Shown here: positions 19,570 to 29,005 of the stretch, in pieces | Numbering within the stretch: position 1 is the first letter of the stretch | How the letters are laid out: every line of letters starts with the position of its first letter | Assembly: GCF_000633395.1 (NCBI RefSeq) | Contig: NZ_AYMU01000002.1 | Location: forward strand, 1 to 64,000 | Direction of reading: 5' to 3' | Source of the DNA: Pseudomonas sp. PH1b | GTDB taxonomy: Bacteria; Pseudomonadota; Gammaproteobacteria; Pseudomonadales; Pseudomonadaceae | DNA length: 64,000 bases | Position numbers and translations under genes: made by a program | Notes under the pieces: model-generated | Seen by the model: only the letters and a program-made list of their open reading frames with translations | What the model was told of the DNA's origin: nothing | The model's database searches: none

Positions 19570-19621
19570 GAATTCGAGCCGGCACCGCTGAATGCAAGCC
19601 GGCTCGCAATTAATCTGAGCC
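19570..19621 (-). repeat. Right 52-bp inverted repeat of the bacteriocin unit
   Basis: Reverse complement of the left repeat with five mismatches; the outer end is again GGCTCAGATTAATTGCGAG. Together the two repeats bound 16602-19621 (3,020 bp), containing the gene remnant, the toxin and the immunity gene. Confidence 0.85.
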
Positions 19622-20018
19622 GAAAATTGCGCTGATTGCGAGCACGGGTGTTTCCGATTGCAAGCCGTTACAGCTATGCGACGGTTACTGGTCCGCCAAA
19701 ACCTAACCAGGTGCGCCTACGATGGGCCGAGAGCAGGGCTCTCTGAGCTTAAGTGCACTTTCTGTTCCGTTGCTCCCCAAACCCCAGATTCTGCCGAGGA
19801 GAACTGCGTCCACTTCGCCTTAGAAAAGCCTTCGGACTGCGGACCCTTTTATGCCAAGCCCCGTAGTCCAACGCTGAAGCTGGTTTTGGAGTCGATGACC
19901 GTTCACACTATCAAAGCAGTAGAAATCAAATCTGAGCAGCAAAAAGTGTGGGTGCGAACAGGTGCCCAGGCTAAAAAGAGCAAGTTGACTTTTCTCTCTG
20001 AGGAATTCTAACAAGGGG
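19622..20018. other. Non-coding stretch between the cargo unit and the gin module
   Basis: About 400 bp. Its first 50 bp contain a degenerate extra copy of the terminal repeat (TTGCGAGCAC and GATTGCAAGCC blocks). An open frame at 19658-20011 has no ribosome-binding site and no recognisable protein features, so I do not call a gene. Confidence 0.4.
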
Positions 20019-20447
20019 TTATTCACGCTGCATCTTCGAAGCAAGCTCGACTACCTTGGGGGCGTTCATTTTAGCCCTGAGTACACGGTTCTCGTTCAAT
20101 AGCACCTCATTAATGGATGCGAGATTGGCGACCTTGGCCCGCAACTCCTCTATCTCCTGACGGTAGGCTGCGGACTTCTTGCGCTCGGCAATCAAGTCCT
20201 GATGCTTCACATCTCGCATGGCTCGACTGGAGCGCCCCTGAGCCACGCGGATAGCCTCGGCAATTTCTGGGTAGTGGTTATGGATCAGCGCCGTCGAGAC
20301 GCCCGCCTCGCGGGCGACCGCAGCAATGGTAACCTTGGTTTCCCTAGTGTGGGCGCGCCCCTTTTGAATGCGGTAGAGGGCTAGCTTCAGATCCTTTTCA
20401 CGATCTGTGGCCAGCTTGTAGTTGGATGACTTGTCCTTGGGCTTCAT
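20019..20447 (-). CDS. ginD: GinD-like small HTH/coiled-coil protein of the recombinase module
   Basis: A 142-residue protein. The N-terminal half has a TetR/homeodomain-like helix-turn-helix (VTIAAVAREAGVSTALIHNHY, about 40-60). The C-terminal half is a predicted coiled coil (EIEELRAKVANLASINEVLLNENRVL). Its ATG overlaps the stop of the preceding recombinase gene by 4 bp (ATGA). In GInt islands the fourth gene encodes a small protein needed for integration and excision; Tn554 TnpC is an analogous partner. It probably helps assemble the recombinases on the island ends. Confidence 0.78.
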   Translation of the reverse strand: MKPKDKSSNYKLATDREKDLKLALYRIQKGRAHTRETKVTIAAVAREAGVSTALIHNHYPEIAEAIRVAQGRSSRAMRDVKHQDLIAERKKSAAYRQEIEELRAKVANLASINEVLLNENRVLRAKMNAPKVVELASKMQRE

Positions 20448-22342
20448 GCGATCAGGGTCTCAGAGGCCATGCCCAACTGGAGCAGTACGTCCCGGCAGCG
20501 ATTCAGGTCGCGCTCAACGCGTAGACGGCCACCTTCACCAATATCCGGGCATTGCAGCAGCTCTTTCAGGTCATTGTAGAGGCGCTGATAGATGGGCAGG
20601 TGGTGGCGCCCTATAACGGCATTGTTGCAGTTTCCACAGCGGGTACGCTCAAGAGTATTACCGACGCAATTGTCATTGTCGGCAGTGCACCAGGCATGGC
20701 CATTGCTACGAATCGCGGTGCTTTCGGTAATGGACTTCAGCATCGAGGAGTGATCTTTGAAAATCAGGAGATTTTGCGGTTCCCGCTGCCACTGCTTGAG
20801 TGCGCGGCCGTAGCCTCCGGCCAGAGGAGCGTCACCCAACCAGTCGTCGGTTACACCAAGCTTGATATCTTCCAACTCCTCCTGGATATCTGCGTACAGA
20901 TCAAGGTCCAGGTGGTGTCCCCAACTGTCATCCATGGCGTAGCCCAATGTCATGTCCAGTGACCAGTGCGCGTAGTGCTCCTTGAGGTAGCGCAGGTCTC
21001 CGAAGCGGCTGTGTGCGGCATAGTTGGCAAACTTGCGGCGGAACTGGTGGCTGGCGAGATTCCAGCTCAGCCCGCAGTCCTTGGCGAATGCCTTTAGGTA
21101 AAAGTCAAAAGACCAGTTAGAAAGCGTGCGCACTTGGGTGACCTCTCCCGAGACTACGCTGAGAAATAGTGCACGGCGGTGTTTGCAGGCCTCGGCGATC
21201 TGTGGATCATGCGGGTTGGTGCGGCGCCGCTGCTCGATCTCGGCGGTGATCATGGTCTGATAGGGCGCGACCCAACGCTCCATCAGGCGCAGGGTACGCA
21301 CGGCAGCCTCAGGGATCATCCAATCATGGGTACCCGCATCGGTCTTATCCGACCGTGAGCGCATCCAGTGGTAGACTGTGCCTTCATTGTCCTGAGTGCG
21401 GTGGTGCGCGCCTGATTGTAAGTTGGCCAGCTCATGGTTGCGACAGCCGGAGGTGCTAGCCAGGACGATGTAGCAGGCCGTGCGCAGATCGATCACCGCT
21501 TTGTTGAATACCTTTAGACCACTCCCCCAACCAAGGGCGCTCAGGTGGCGGTTCTTGGCAGCAATGACAGCCTCGCGGCACTGCCCCTTTCGCTGCGCCG
21601 CTAGTGCGTTCAGCGCATCGCGCATGTCAAGCAACTGCTGGCCACGCTCAACCTGCTGATAGGCCCGCTCGAACAGAAAGCAGAACACATCATCAGGGAT
21701 CAGCGGCGTCCTGCTGCTTTGCTTGTGGCAGGCTCCGCTACCGGTAAGCCCCGCCATCGCCTTCGCGGAAGTTTCGGGCCAGGGATGCTGCGGCATCTGG
21801 TCGTCGGTGTACTGGCTGAGTTCATGAAGCGCTTCGACGGCCTTGAAACGGCTATGCAGCCCATGCTGCGATAGCGGTTTGCCTTTGAACCGGCTGGTCT
21901 GCCGGTACGCCTTGCAGGCGGCCACATAGTTAACGCAGATCATGGAGGTCACCGCACCGAGGTGATCGAGCTTGAGCGCTTCTAGGTATCGCAGGAATGT
22001 CAATAAAGCAGAGAAAAAACCTCGCATCATGCGGCCCTTTGGCCGACCCGAGCCGCGACGCCCACGTCGTAGGTAACGGTACAGCATCGCTTTCATCACC
22101 GCCCGAAACACCGACGGCACTCTGCTGAAGTCCAGCCGTTTCTGGTTGGCTGCAGCGTTGCTGCTGAAGCCGTCGAGTTGCCAGATGTTGTCGCCGTAGC
22201 GGCTGAGGATGACCCACCGTCCATCGACCTGAATAGAGGTAATGATCAGGGCGTCGCGTTCGGATTTGTGGAGCCCACGCACATCGCCTGGCTGGGCGGC
22301 GAGGGAGGGGCAGGCTAGCGCCGCTAGGGTACTGTCGCTCAT
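20444..22342 (-). CDS. ginC: Tyrosine recombinase, third of the module (GinC-like)
   Basis: A 632-residue site-specific recombinase. The catalytic domain (about 270-490) shows the first Arg in SGCRNHEL, HQFRRKF as the His-x-x-Arg motif, and HYAHWSLDMTLGYAM with the presumed tyrosine nucleophile. The C-terminal tail has a cysteine/histidine cluster (CTADNDNC, RCGNCNNAVIGRHH) that may bind zinc. It is much longer than phage integrases and resembles TnpB-sized proteins. The start overlaps the previous stop as ATGA, so translation is coupled. Together with the two recombinases upstream it should integrate and excise the island. Confidence 0.82.
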   Translation of the reverse strand: MSDSTLAALACPSLAAQPGDVRGLHKSERDALIITSIQVDGRWVILSRYGDNIWQLDGFSSNAAANQKRLDFSRVPSVFRAVMKAMLYRYLRRGRRGSGRPKGRMMRGFFSALLTFLRYLEALKLDHLGAVTSMICVNYVAACKAYRQTSRFKGKPLSQHGLHSRFKAVEALHELSQYTDDQMPQHPWPETSAKAMAGLTGSGACHKQSSRTPLIPDDVFCFLFERAYQQVERGQQLLDMRDALNALAAQRKGQCREAVIAAKNRHLSALGWGSGLKVFNKAVIDLRTACYIVLASTSGCRNHELANLQSGAHHRTQDNEGTVYHWMRSRSDKTDAGTHDWMIPEAAVRTLRLMERWVAPYQTMITAEIEQRRRTNPHDPQIAEACKHRRALFLSVVSGEVTQVRTLSNWSFDFYLKAFAKDCGLSWNLASHQFRRKFANYAAHSRFGDLRYLKEHYAHWSLDMTLGYAMDDSWGHHLDLDLYADIQEELEDIKLGVTDDWLGDAPLAGGYGRALKQWQREPQNLLIFKDHSSMLKSITESTAIRSNGHAWCTADNDNCVGNTLERTRCGNCNNAVIGRHHLPIYQRLYNDLKELLQCPDIGEGGRLRVERDLNRCRDVLLQLGMASETLIA

Positions 22343-24018
22343 GCAAAAACCTCCAAGCTGTCGATCAGATCAACCGACCAGAATGGGTGTGGCTGGGAGC
22401 GGGCGCGTTCACGAGCGGCCTCCACAGCAGCGGTCTTGAAGGTGCCGCGCCGCAGCCCCTCGGCAATGATGTAGTGGTCGATCAAGCGCGGGATGTGGGC
22501 GTACTCCTTTGCCCAGCGCCGTTTGTCCATGCGCGATCGCTCGACCAGCACGCGGAAGTAGAAGCTGAACAGCTTGTATAGATCCTCGGCGGTTACCGCA
22601 TAGTGCTTGCAGCGCAGGCAATTTATGAAGTTCATGCAAGTTGCACCCTCTCGCTTCGGGGCGTATTGGCCGTGCAGCAGGTCGGCACAACGGCCCATCG
22701 GGGTATCCTTGTAGGTCGCACCGATGGTACTAGTCAGTAACTCCTGCACCAGTACCTCGCCCATGAACTGCCAGTTACGACGGACATCCTCGCTGGGTGC
22801 CAGGTAGTTTTGGCCGGCCACCTGCAGGGTATTGCCGAGGGCCGCGGCGGTGGCTACCAGATCGCCGTCGGTCAGCTCGAAGATGCGGTTGGCGAAGGTC
22901 TTGCGCAGACGTGAAATATTGATACGTAGTGGTTTTCCGTTGTTATCGGTCAGACCATGCTCGGTTACGAGGCGGTTGGTCGCCAACCCCAACATTCCTG
23001 AGTTCAACGCTGTGACTTGACCGATACCCTTGCCGTTGCGAGCACGATACAGCCACACACGGCCCTTGAGGTCGTTTGGGGCTTCTATATCCAATGGCCC
23101 GGTCAGGGCCATCACTCGGCGGATCAGACGCTCTACGTTAGTTCTCAAACTTGGTGTGGACTCCAGAAGACGCTCGGTGTCCGACTCTGCGCGCAGTGCA
23201 ACTTTGCTGGTGTTGTAGCCGCGCCGCTTCCACAACACCAGGAATACGGTGTTGTCCTTGGGGTGAGGGCGCAGACAATCGCGTCTCATTTCCAGCAGCG
23301 GTGTGGTATTGCGCCCGGTGTGCAGCGCCACGGCCAGCAGCGCGAAGACCAGCAGTTCGCCGGTCACGGGCGCGTCGTCGGCCCAGATTGGCTTGATTTC
23401 CTGCCGCAGCGCGGCTGTGAACGCTTGTCGCTCGTGCTTCGACAGAGCCGTCTCACCCTTAGCTTTGCGGTGGCTATTCGGGAAAGGATTACGCGGGAAG
23501 GTAGCTGCATCGCCGGAGGTGATCAGGGGGATCAGCCCACGCTGTCCCAAGGCTAGCAGCACAGGCTTGGTTTGCGTGTAGACGCTTTTCTGAGTGATAG
23601 TAGCCCAGCCGAGCCCGGCCAGATGGCCGAGATAACTGTCAATCAGATCCCGGTTCACATCAGCCAGGACCAAGTTACGGCCAAAAGCCATTGCACGAAG
23701 AACACAACAGTCAAGGAAATGGCGCATCCCATTCAAGCAGTAGCTAGCTATGGTGCTACTCGTAACAGCACCCTCCTGGCCGGAGAGGAAGCGCTCGATC
23801 TGGCGATGGCAGGCGTAGGTGATGGGGTCGATGCCGGCGCCGTACCAACGGACAAAGTCGAATCGACGGCTGTTGAAGCTGTTCCTCCCAAACTCGACCG
23901 TAGTGTTTTTCGGAGGGATGGCCTCGGGCAGAATGAGCACATTGCCTGCCGCGTCGTGGCTGTGCTCGACTTGTGAGACGCTGAGGTCTGTCTTGCCAAA
24001 TACTTTGCGCTTGCCCAT
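22339..24018 (-). CDS. ginB: Tyrosine recombinase, second of the module (GinB-like)
   Basis: A 559-residue member of the tyrosine recombinase fold. Arg I is in LHTGRNTTPLLEM. The box II histidine is replaced, reading SRLRKTF, and the region before the tyrosine is ALGNTLQVAGQNYL, so one catalytic His is absent. The C-terminus has a cysteine cluster (CMNFINCLRCKHY) suggesting a zinc ribbon. The start overlaps the preceding stop by one base (TGATG). Because the active site is degenerate, this subunit may work mainly in pairing or assembly, or use altered chemistry; that is inference. Confidence 0.8.
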   Translation of the reverse strand: MGKRKVFGKTDLSVSQVEHSHDAAGNVLILPEAIPPKNTTVEFGRNSFNSRRFDFVRWYGAGIDPITYACHRQIERFLSGQEGAVTSSTIASYCLNGMRHFLDCCVLRAMAFGRNLVLADVNRDLIDSYLGHLAGLGWATITQKSVYTQTKPVLLALGQRGLIPLITSGDAATFPRNPFPNSHRKAKGETALSKHERQAFTAALRQEIKPIWADDAPVTGELLVFALLAVALHTGRNTTPLLEMRRDCLRPHPKDNTVFLVLWKRRGYNTSKVALRAESDTERLLESTPSLRTNVERLIRRVMALTGPLDIEAPNDLKGRVWLYRARNGKGIGQVTALNSGMLGLATNRLVTEHGLTDNNGKPLRINISRLRKTFANRIFELTDGDLVATAAALGNTLQVAGQNYLAPSEDVRRNWQFMGEVLVQELLTSTIGATYKDTPMGRCADLLHGQYAPKREGATCMNFINCLRCKHYAVTAEDLYKLFSFYFRVLVERSRMDKRRWAKEYAHIPRLIDHYIIAEGLRRGTFKTAAVEAARERARSQPHPFWSVDLIDSLEVFA

Positions 24019-25166
24019 CAGGCCGCCCCTGCCAGTGTATTCAATTCATCGTCATAGGCCAGCACCGCCTCGTCGGCCATTTCGTTGACCAAGTGCAGGT
24101 ACACCATCGTCGTCTGAATCGAACTGTGGCCGAGTTGTCGTTGAACGAAAACTAGAGGATCCAGGCCGTTCGCACGGTTACGCTGAAGGCTGACCAGGGT
24201 GTGGGTGGCATAGGAGTGTCGGAGCATGTGCGTATGGACCTTGATTCCAGCTCGCTTGCCAGCTTCGCTGATGATCCGGTTGATACTCTTGCCGTCTTCA
24301 CCATAGGGTTCCCCTGCTTGGTTGAGGAACAGTGTAATTTGTGAGGTCTTGTTCTGCGAAGCACGCTCTCCGCGCACCTTCGTGACGTAACGATAGAGTT
24401 CGGCCATGAACTGGCGGCTGATGTAAATTTCTCGTGGTTTGCTGCCCTTGGTTACCATGCCACTGCCGTCGAACGGATCGAGGCGAATACGGACGTTGCG
24501 TTCGGTTCGTACTTTCTTGTCCGGGGCGAAGACATAGGTCAGCGGGAAGGTGGCGATTTCCTGACGACGCAGACCCGTATGCAGTGCAAGGCGAATCATC
24601 ATCTGGTGATGAGGGTTCTCTACTGTGGCCAGGAGCGACTTGATCTCGCTGATGCTCAGGAACTTGGGCAGGGCCTTGTGGCTGCGTGGCATTACATCGT
24701 TTGCAATGGCTTTTCCGCCACTGGTATCTACATGCGCAAGGAAGCCTGTTCCGCGCCTTACGGTGCGTTCTTCATAGGCGAAGGGCAGACGCTTAACCCA
24801 CCCTTCCTTCAGTGCGAACTCGTAGAACTTGCAGATGTAGTGCAGGCGCTGGCGAGTAGTATTCGGTGCCAGTTCGCATGCCACCAGGCAGTAGTCACGA
24901 TAGGCTGCTACAAGGCTCTTGGCTTCGCCACGATCCACATCGCACCAGTCAATCTCATGAGCCTGGAGGAAGCTGAAGAAGTCGTACAGTGCTCGTCCGG
25001 TGCTAGGCCAGGAGCGGCGAGAGCCAATGGCCCCGCGAAGCAGGTAGTGACGAAAGAACTGATTGGCCGGGACGCAACTCTCCATTGTGTCCCGAAGCAG
25101 AATGGGAAACCCCGGATAAGGCTGCCCGGCGATCACCATATCCTCAGTAGCCCACACAATCTCCAT
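24018..25166 (-). CDS. ginA: Tyrosine recombinase, first of the module (GinA-like)
   Basis: A 382-residue integrase with an N-terminal SAM-like core-binding domain (about 35-140) and a complete catalytic domain: Arg in ALHTGLRRQEI, the HMLRHSYATHTL His-x-x-Arg box, LGHSSIQTT with the second His, and the nucleophile Tyr in MVYLHL. The start at 25166 follows a GGGGG-rich ribosome-binding site; an earlier in-frame Met at 25193 is less likely. It opens the four-gene module at the right end of the island, about 160 bp from the chromosome junction. It is the best candidate for the strand-cleaving subunit. Confidence 0.85.
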   Translation of the reverse strand: MEIVWATEDMVIAGQPYPGFPILLRDTMESCVPANQFFRHYLLRGAIGSRRSWPSTGRALYDFFSFLQAHEIDWCDVDRGEAKSLVAAYRDYCLVACELAPNTTRQRLHYICKFYEFALKEGWVKRLPFAYEERTVRRGTGFLAHVDTSGGKAIANDVMPRSHKALPKFLSISEIKSLLATVENPHHQMMIRLALHTGLRRQEIATFPLTYVFAPDKKVRTERNVRIRLDPFDGSGMVTKGSKPREIYISRQFMAELYRYVTKVRGERASQNKTSQITLFLNQAGEPYGEDGKSINRIISEAGKRAGIKVHTHMLRHSYATHTLVSLQRNRANGLDPLVFVQRQLGHSSIQTTMVYLHLVNEMADEAVLAYDDELNTLAGAA

Positions 25167-25327
25167 TTGCCGCCCCCTGCACAGATCAAACATCCAATCC
25201 CTTTGTCTGTTCTGACAGAGCTAGGGCCATAGGACTGACCCTCAGGCTTTATCTCAGCACCATGCCTCTGAGTTTCTAAGGGACTGTTCCTAATATGGCA
25301 GAGATATAACGCTTTCCAAGTGCCAGA

Positions 25328-26491
25328 TCATAGGGCATTCCTGAGAGTTTGCAGGTGGGCGACCTGGTGGCTGAAGTCAACGCTGGAAAGGCGTTGCCCG
25401 GACAAGGGTTGCAGGGCCTGTCTGATGGTGTCGACAGGTTGTTGGCTGAGCTGGGCGAGCACGTCCCACTGGGCCTGCGGTGCCAACTGCTCGAAACCGG
25501 GGTGGCGGCGCCGCGCTCGACGTCGGATATCCAGTTGCAGGGCATGCAGCAAGGCTTGGTGGCCGCCGTGGCGCAACAGAAAGTCGGCGCTGGCGCGCAA
25601 GTGTTCGAGCAACTGGCGCCGGGCCTTGGGGGCTGGTGCAAGCAGAGGGCCTTGACGCGTGCCAGCCTGCCAGAGCCACAGGCCGAGCAACAGGGTCAGG
25701 GCCACCAGGGCCTGGGGGAAATAGCGCCAGAGCAACTGCCAGAGGCTTGGATGGTCGGTATTGAACAGCAGGGTCACCGCGGTATCGGTGTTCAGGTACC
25801 ACAGCAGCCAGGCGTTGTCGTACAGGCCGATGGCCGGTGCTTTCCAGATCTCGGCGTCGGTGAGCACGGTGACCGAACCTTCGCCGTAGTCGAGCTGGAT
25901 CATGTGGGTGGCACTGCCACTGTTGGCCCAGGACTGCGCAAGGCTGTCCGGATCGTCCAGGTGGAAGTCGGTGTCAAAGCCGATGTAGGCCGGCGCCTGT
26001 TCGTCCTCCAGGTAGACCTTGGTCAATTGCGGAAAGGCGTCGTCGGCCTCCGGCTCCGGCGGTTCCTCGAGGTCCTTGCTCAGCAGCTGGTGGATTTGCA
26101 CCCGGTCCAGCAGCAGGTCGCCGCTCTGCTCGGTGTCCGGGTCCCACAGGGCTTCGGCGACAAACACCAGGCGGCCGCCGGCGCGGGTCCAGTCCAGCAC
26201 TTGGTCGACCTGGCGCGGGCTCATGTTCGTGCGCTCCCCCAGCAACAGCAGGCTGTTGCCGACGGGTTTCAGGGTGGCCAGCACTTCCAGGCCATTGGCG
26301 TGGTCTACCTTGAGGCCGCGCGCGCGCATGAACATTTCTGCCGCCAGGTAGGGGTTGGCACGGGCTTCGGGAGAAGGGCCGTGGTCGACCATTTCCTGGT
26401 AGGGCGTGGCCTGTCGGTACAGGTAGTAGCCGCTTGCACCCAGGATCAGGGCCAGCAGCAACGCCAGGGCGCCCCACAGATAGCGCTTCAT
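25328..26491 (-). CDS. DUF4350 membrane protein
   Basis: A 387-residue protein with an N-terminal membrane helix (MKRYLWGALALLLALIL), a periplasmic domain of about 230 residues, a second helix around 270-290 (ALVALTLLLGLWLW) and a cytoplasmic tail. The ATG at 26491 overlaps the stop of the DUF4129 gene (ATGA); the much longer open frame upstream is a shadow. The last residues TLRNAL and the stop TGA lie exactly at the island's right border. Function is unknown; it belongs to the MoxR-DUF58 envelope operon. Confidence 0.85.
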   Translation of the reverse strand: MKRYLWGALALLLALILGASGYYLYRQATPYQEMVDHGPSPEARANPYLAAEMFMRARGLKVDHANGLEVLATLKPVGNSLLLLGERTNMSPRQVDQVLDWTRAGGRLVFVAEALWDPDTEQSGDLLLDRVQIHQLLSKDLEEPPEPEADDAFPQLTKVYLEDEQAPAYIGFDTDFHLDDPDSLAQSWANSGSATHMIQLDYGEGSVTVLTDAEIWKAPAIGLYDNAWLLWYLNTDTAVTLLFNTDHPSLWQLLWRYFPQALVALTLLLGLWLWQAGTRQGPLLAPAPKARRQLLEHLRASADFLLRHGGHQALLHALQLDIRRRARRRHPGFEQLAPQAQWDVLAQLSQQPVDTIRQALQPLSGQRLSSVDFSHQVAHLQTLRNAL

Positions 26492-28038
26492 GATTGCGCT
26501 CCCGGGCCGAACAGGCCGCGCCAGCCATTGCACAGTTGCTGTTGCAGTGCGCTGCCCGGTACCTGATGACCGTAGGCCATGTTCTGCCAGTGACGGGTCA
26601 GGCTGACGCTGAACGCTTCCAGTTGCGGCTGTTGCAGGTCCTTGATCCGCTGCAGTACCTGGCCTTCGGTATCGGCCACGCCGAGGGGCAGGTGATAGTC
26701 CTCCAGCAACCGGCTGAGCAGCGCTCGGTACAGCAGGCCCAGGGCCTCCCGGGGCTGGCTGGCCCAGAGCTCTTCGGCGCGGGCTGCGACATCGGCGGGC
26801 AGGCTTTCGCTGCTGACTTCCAGGCCGAACAGTTGCTGGGGCCTGGCCGCGGGGCGCTTCTGGCGCGGTCGTGGCCGGCGGCCGACAAAGGCCTGCAGCC
26901 AGTCGCGATAGCGCCAGATCAACCAGCCCAGAGCGCCGAGCAGCAGCCCCCAGAGAAGGATTTCCAGGCCCTTGGCGAAACCGCCGAAACTGTCCTGGCC
27001 GAGGCGTTCCAGCAGGTTCTTGAGCCATCCTGGCGGCTTCTCTTTGGCATCCTTGTTCGGTGGTTGTTCATCGCCAAAACGATAGCGAGTCACCGACTCC
27101 TGATTCTTGAACGGCGGGGCGTCCAGGATGCTCTGGATGCTTTCCTTTGAAGCCTTGCTGGTCAGCGGTTGCTGCAGCAAGCGTGGGGCTTCGGGGCCGG
27201 CCACCGAACTGCTGGGCGTTGCCGCCCAGAGCGACTGGCTTGGCGCCAGCAGCATCAGGCCTGCCACCAGCACCAATGCGGCGGCACCTGCCAATCGCTG
27301 GCGCAGGCGCCGGAAGACCAATTCGATGTCCCAGGCTTCCAGTTCGGTTCGGCGGTTGAGATACAGGCTGAAACCGCAGGCCACGTAGATCGGCTCCCAG
27401 ATCACCAGCACCAGGGCATAGAAGACGTTGGTCAGGTGTTCCAGCCATAGCCAGTCCTGTTGGGCCGCGAGTATCAGGGTCTGCCAGTTCCAGTCGAGCT
27501 CGATCTGCTGGGGCAGTAACAGGTAGAACAGCACCAACAGGCCGATCCACAGTGCGCCCTCCAGGTGCATGCCGATCAGGGTCAGCCAGCGCGCGCCTCC
27601 GGCATTTCTCTGCAGCAGCACCGCCAGGCGCTGTTGCCGGGCGTCGCCGCCGAGGCCTTCGAGCTGGACCACCGGCATGATGAAGCTGCGACTCATGCTC
27701 AAGCGTCGCCAGGTCAGGCTGGCCAGCAACTGGGGCCTGAGCAGCCGTGGCCATTGCCTCAGGGCCTGGCCCAGGCTGGGTGTTTCGCCGAACAGCGCCT
27801 TGGACAGGATGTACAGCGGCAGTCGTTCGAATGCCGGCTTCAGCCACCAGAACAGCAGCACCGCAAGCGTCGGGGATTCCCACAGCAACAGGCTGAGCAG
27901 GGCGAACACCGGCAGGCTGACGATGGCCCAGCTGGTCATCAGCAGTCGGCGATGCTGCTGGCTCAGGAGTATGCCCAGGTCCATGGCCTCCCAGGAGCTG
28001 CGTGGGCGGATCACGACGCTGGCATCACTCAGGCGCAT
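26488..28038 (-). CDS. DUF4129-domain membrane protein
   Basis: A 516-residue protein with about five N-terminal membrane helices, a central one near 260-280 (a periplasmic linker follows), another at 365-385, and a cytoplasmic C-terminal DUF4129 domain (about 400-505) with the WASQPREALGLLYRALLSRL helix typical of that family. It overlaps SpoIIM by 14 bp and DUF4350 by 4 bp. Its function is unknown; DUF4129 proteins travel with MoxR/DUF58 genes and transglutaminase-like genes. Confidence 0.83.
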   Translation of the reverse strand: MRLSDASVVIRPRSSWEAMDLGILLSQQHRRLLMTSWAIVSLPVFALLSLLLWESPTLAVLLFWWLKPAFERLPLYILSKALFGETPSLGQALRQWPRLLRPQLLASLTWRRLSMSRSFIMPVVQLEGLGGDARQQRLAVLLQRNAGGARWLTLIGMHLEGALWIGLLVLFYLLLPQQIELDWNWQTLILAAQQDWLWLEHLTNVFYALVLVIWEPIYVACGFSLYLNRRTELEAWDIELVFRRLRQRLAGAAALVLVAGLMLLAPSQSLWAATPSSSVAGPEAPRLLQQPLTSKASKESIQSILDAPPFKNQESVTRYRFGDEQPPNKDAKEKPPGWLKNLLERLGQDSFGGFAKGLEILLWGLLLGALGWLIWRYRDWLQAFVGRRPRPRQKRPAARPQQLFGLEVSSESLPADVAARAEELWASQPREALGLLYRALLSRLLEDYHLPLGVADTEGQVLQRIKDLQQPQLEAFSVSLTRHWQNMAYGHQVPGSALQQQLCNGWRGLFGPGAQS

Positions 28039-29005
28039 GGGTATCTCGTCCGGCCAGGGTCAGGTAGGCGATCACCAGGCTCCAGAGCGCAGTGCCGATG
28101 CTGTATTTGATCCACGGTGCTGGCCAGGTCAGGGAGGACCAGTAGGCTTCGACAAAGGCGGCGATCAGCAGAAACACAATGACCCCGTAGATCAGTTGCA
28201 CGCTGACCCGCGCCGCCTGCAGCAAGGCTTCTGCGCGGGTCAGGCGGCCGGGGGCGATCAGCGCCCAGCCCAGTTTCAGCCCGGCGGCACCGGACAGGGC
28301 GATGGCGCTGAGTTCAAAGGCGCCATGGCCGATGACGAAGGGCCAGAAGGTCTGGCCGAAGCCGATCTGGGTCAGGTGGCCGGCGATGGCGCCAATCATC
28401 AGGCCGTTGAAGAACAGGAAAAACACGCTGCCCAGGCCAAACAGCAGCCCGCTGGCGAAGGTCTGAAAGGCGATGCCGATGTTGTGCATGATGTAGTAGC
28501 CGAACATCACCCAGTCTTCGCTCGAGGCGCGCTCGGCGGCCCGTCCCAGGCGCCCCGCGGCAGGGTCGTACATGCTTTGCATCTGTGTCAGTTGCTGGGA
28601 GTCCACCAGGCTGTAGATCAGGTCGGGGAACAGGTACACCAGCACACCGATGCCCAGCAGGCTGCCGAAGAACAGCAGGCTGGCAATCAGCACCAGGCGC
28701 CATTCCTGGCGCACCACACGGGGGAAACCGGCCAGCACGAAGCCCAGCAGGTTGGCACTGATGGCCGTGCGCTGGCGGTACAGCTGCTGATGGCCGCGCA
28801 AGGCCAGTTGCTGCAGCGGGTCAACCAGGTAGCTGCTGTAGCCTCGCTCCTGGGCCAGGGCCAGGTGCTGGCACAAGCGCCGGTAGTCCTGGACGAAGGT
28901 CTGGCAATCCTCGGGTTTGGCCCGGCGGCGTTCCAGTTGCTCGAGCAGCTGCTCGAAGTGCTGCCATTGCGCCTGGTGCCGGCTTTCGAAAAGGCTTTGC
29001 TTCAT
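28025..29005 (-). CDS. SpoIIM-like (stage II sporulation protein M family) membrane protein
   Basis: A 326-residue protein with a helical N-terminal region (1-100) and six or so membrane helices afterwards. The signature YYIMHNIGIAFQTFASGLLFGLGSVFFLF with FNGLMIGAIAGH is that of SpoIIM/YhgE-like proteins. The start overlaps the RDD stop by 4 bp. Pseudomonads do not sporulate, so this family name is structural only. It presumably forms a membrane complex with the RDD, DUF4129 and DUF4350 proteins. Confidence 0.87.
   Translation of the reverse strand: MKQSLFESRHQAQWQHFEQLLEQLERRRAKPEDCQTFVQDYRRLCQHLALAQERGYSSYLVDPLQQLALRGHQQLYRQRTAISANLLGFVLAGFPRVVRQEWRLVLIASLLFFGSLLGIGVLVYLFPDLIYSLVDSQQLTQMQSMYDPAAGRLGRAAERASSEDWVMFGYYIMHNIGIAFQTFASGLLFGLGSVFFLFFNGLMIGAIAGHLTQIGFGQTFWPFVIGHGAFELSAIALSGAAGLKLGWALIAPGRLTRAEALLQAARVSVQLIYGVIVFLLIAAFVEAYWSSLTWPAPWIKYSIGTALWSLVIAYLTLAGRDTHAPE

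Noticed and set aside
19658..20011. 117-codon frame between the right repeat and the gin module
   Set aside because: No ribosome-binding site, irregular composition and no recognisable motif; left as non-coding.
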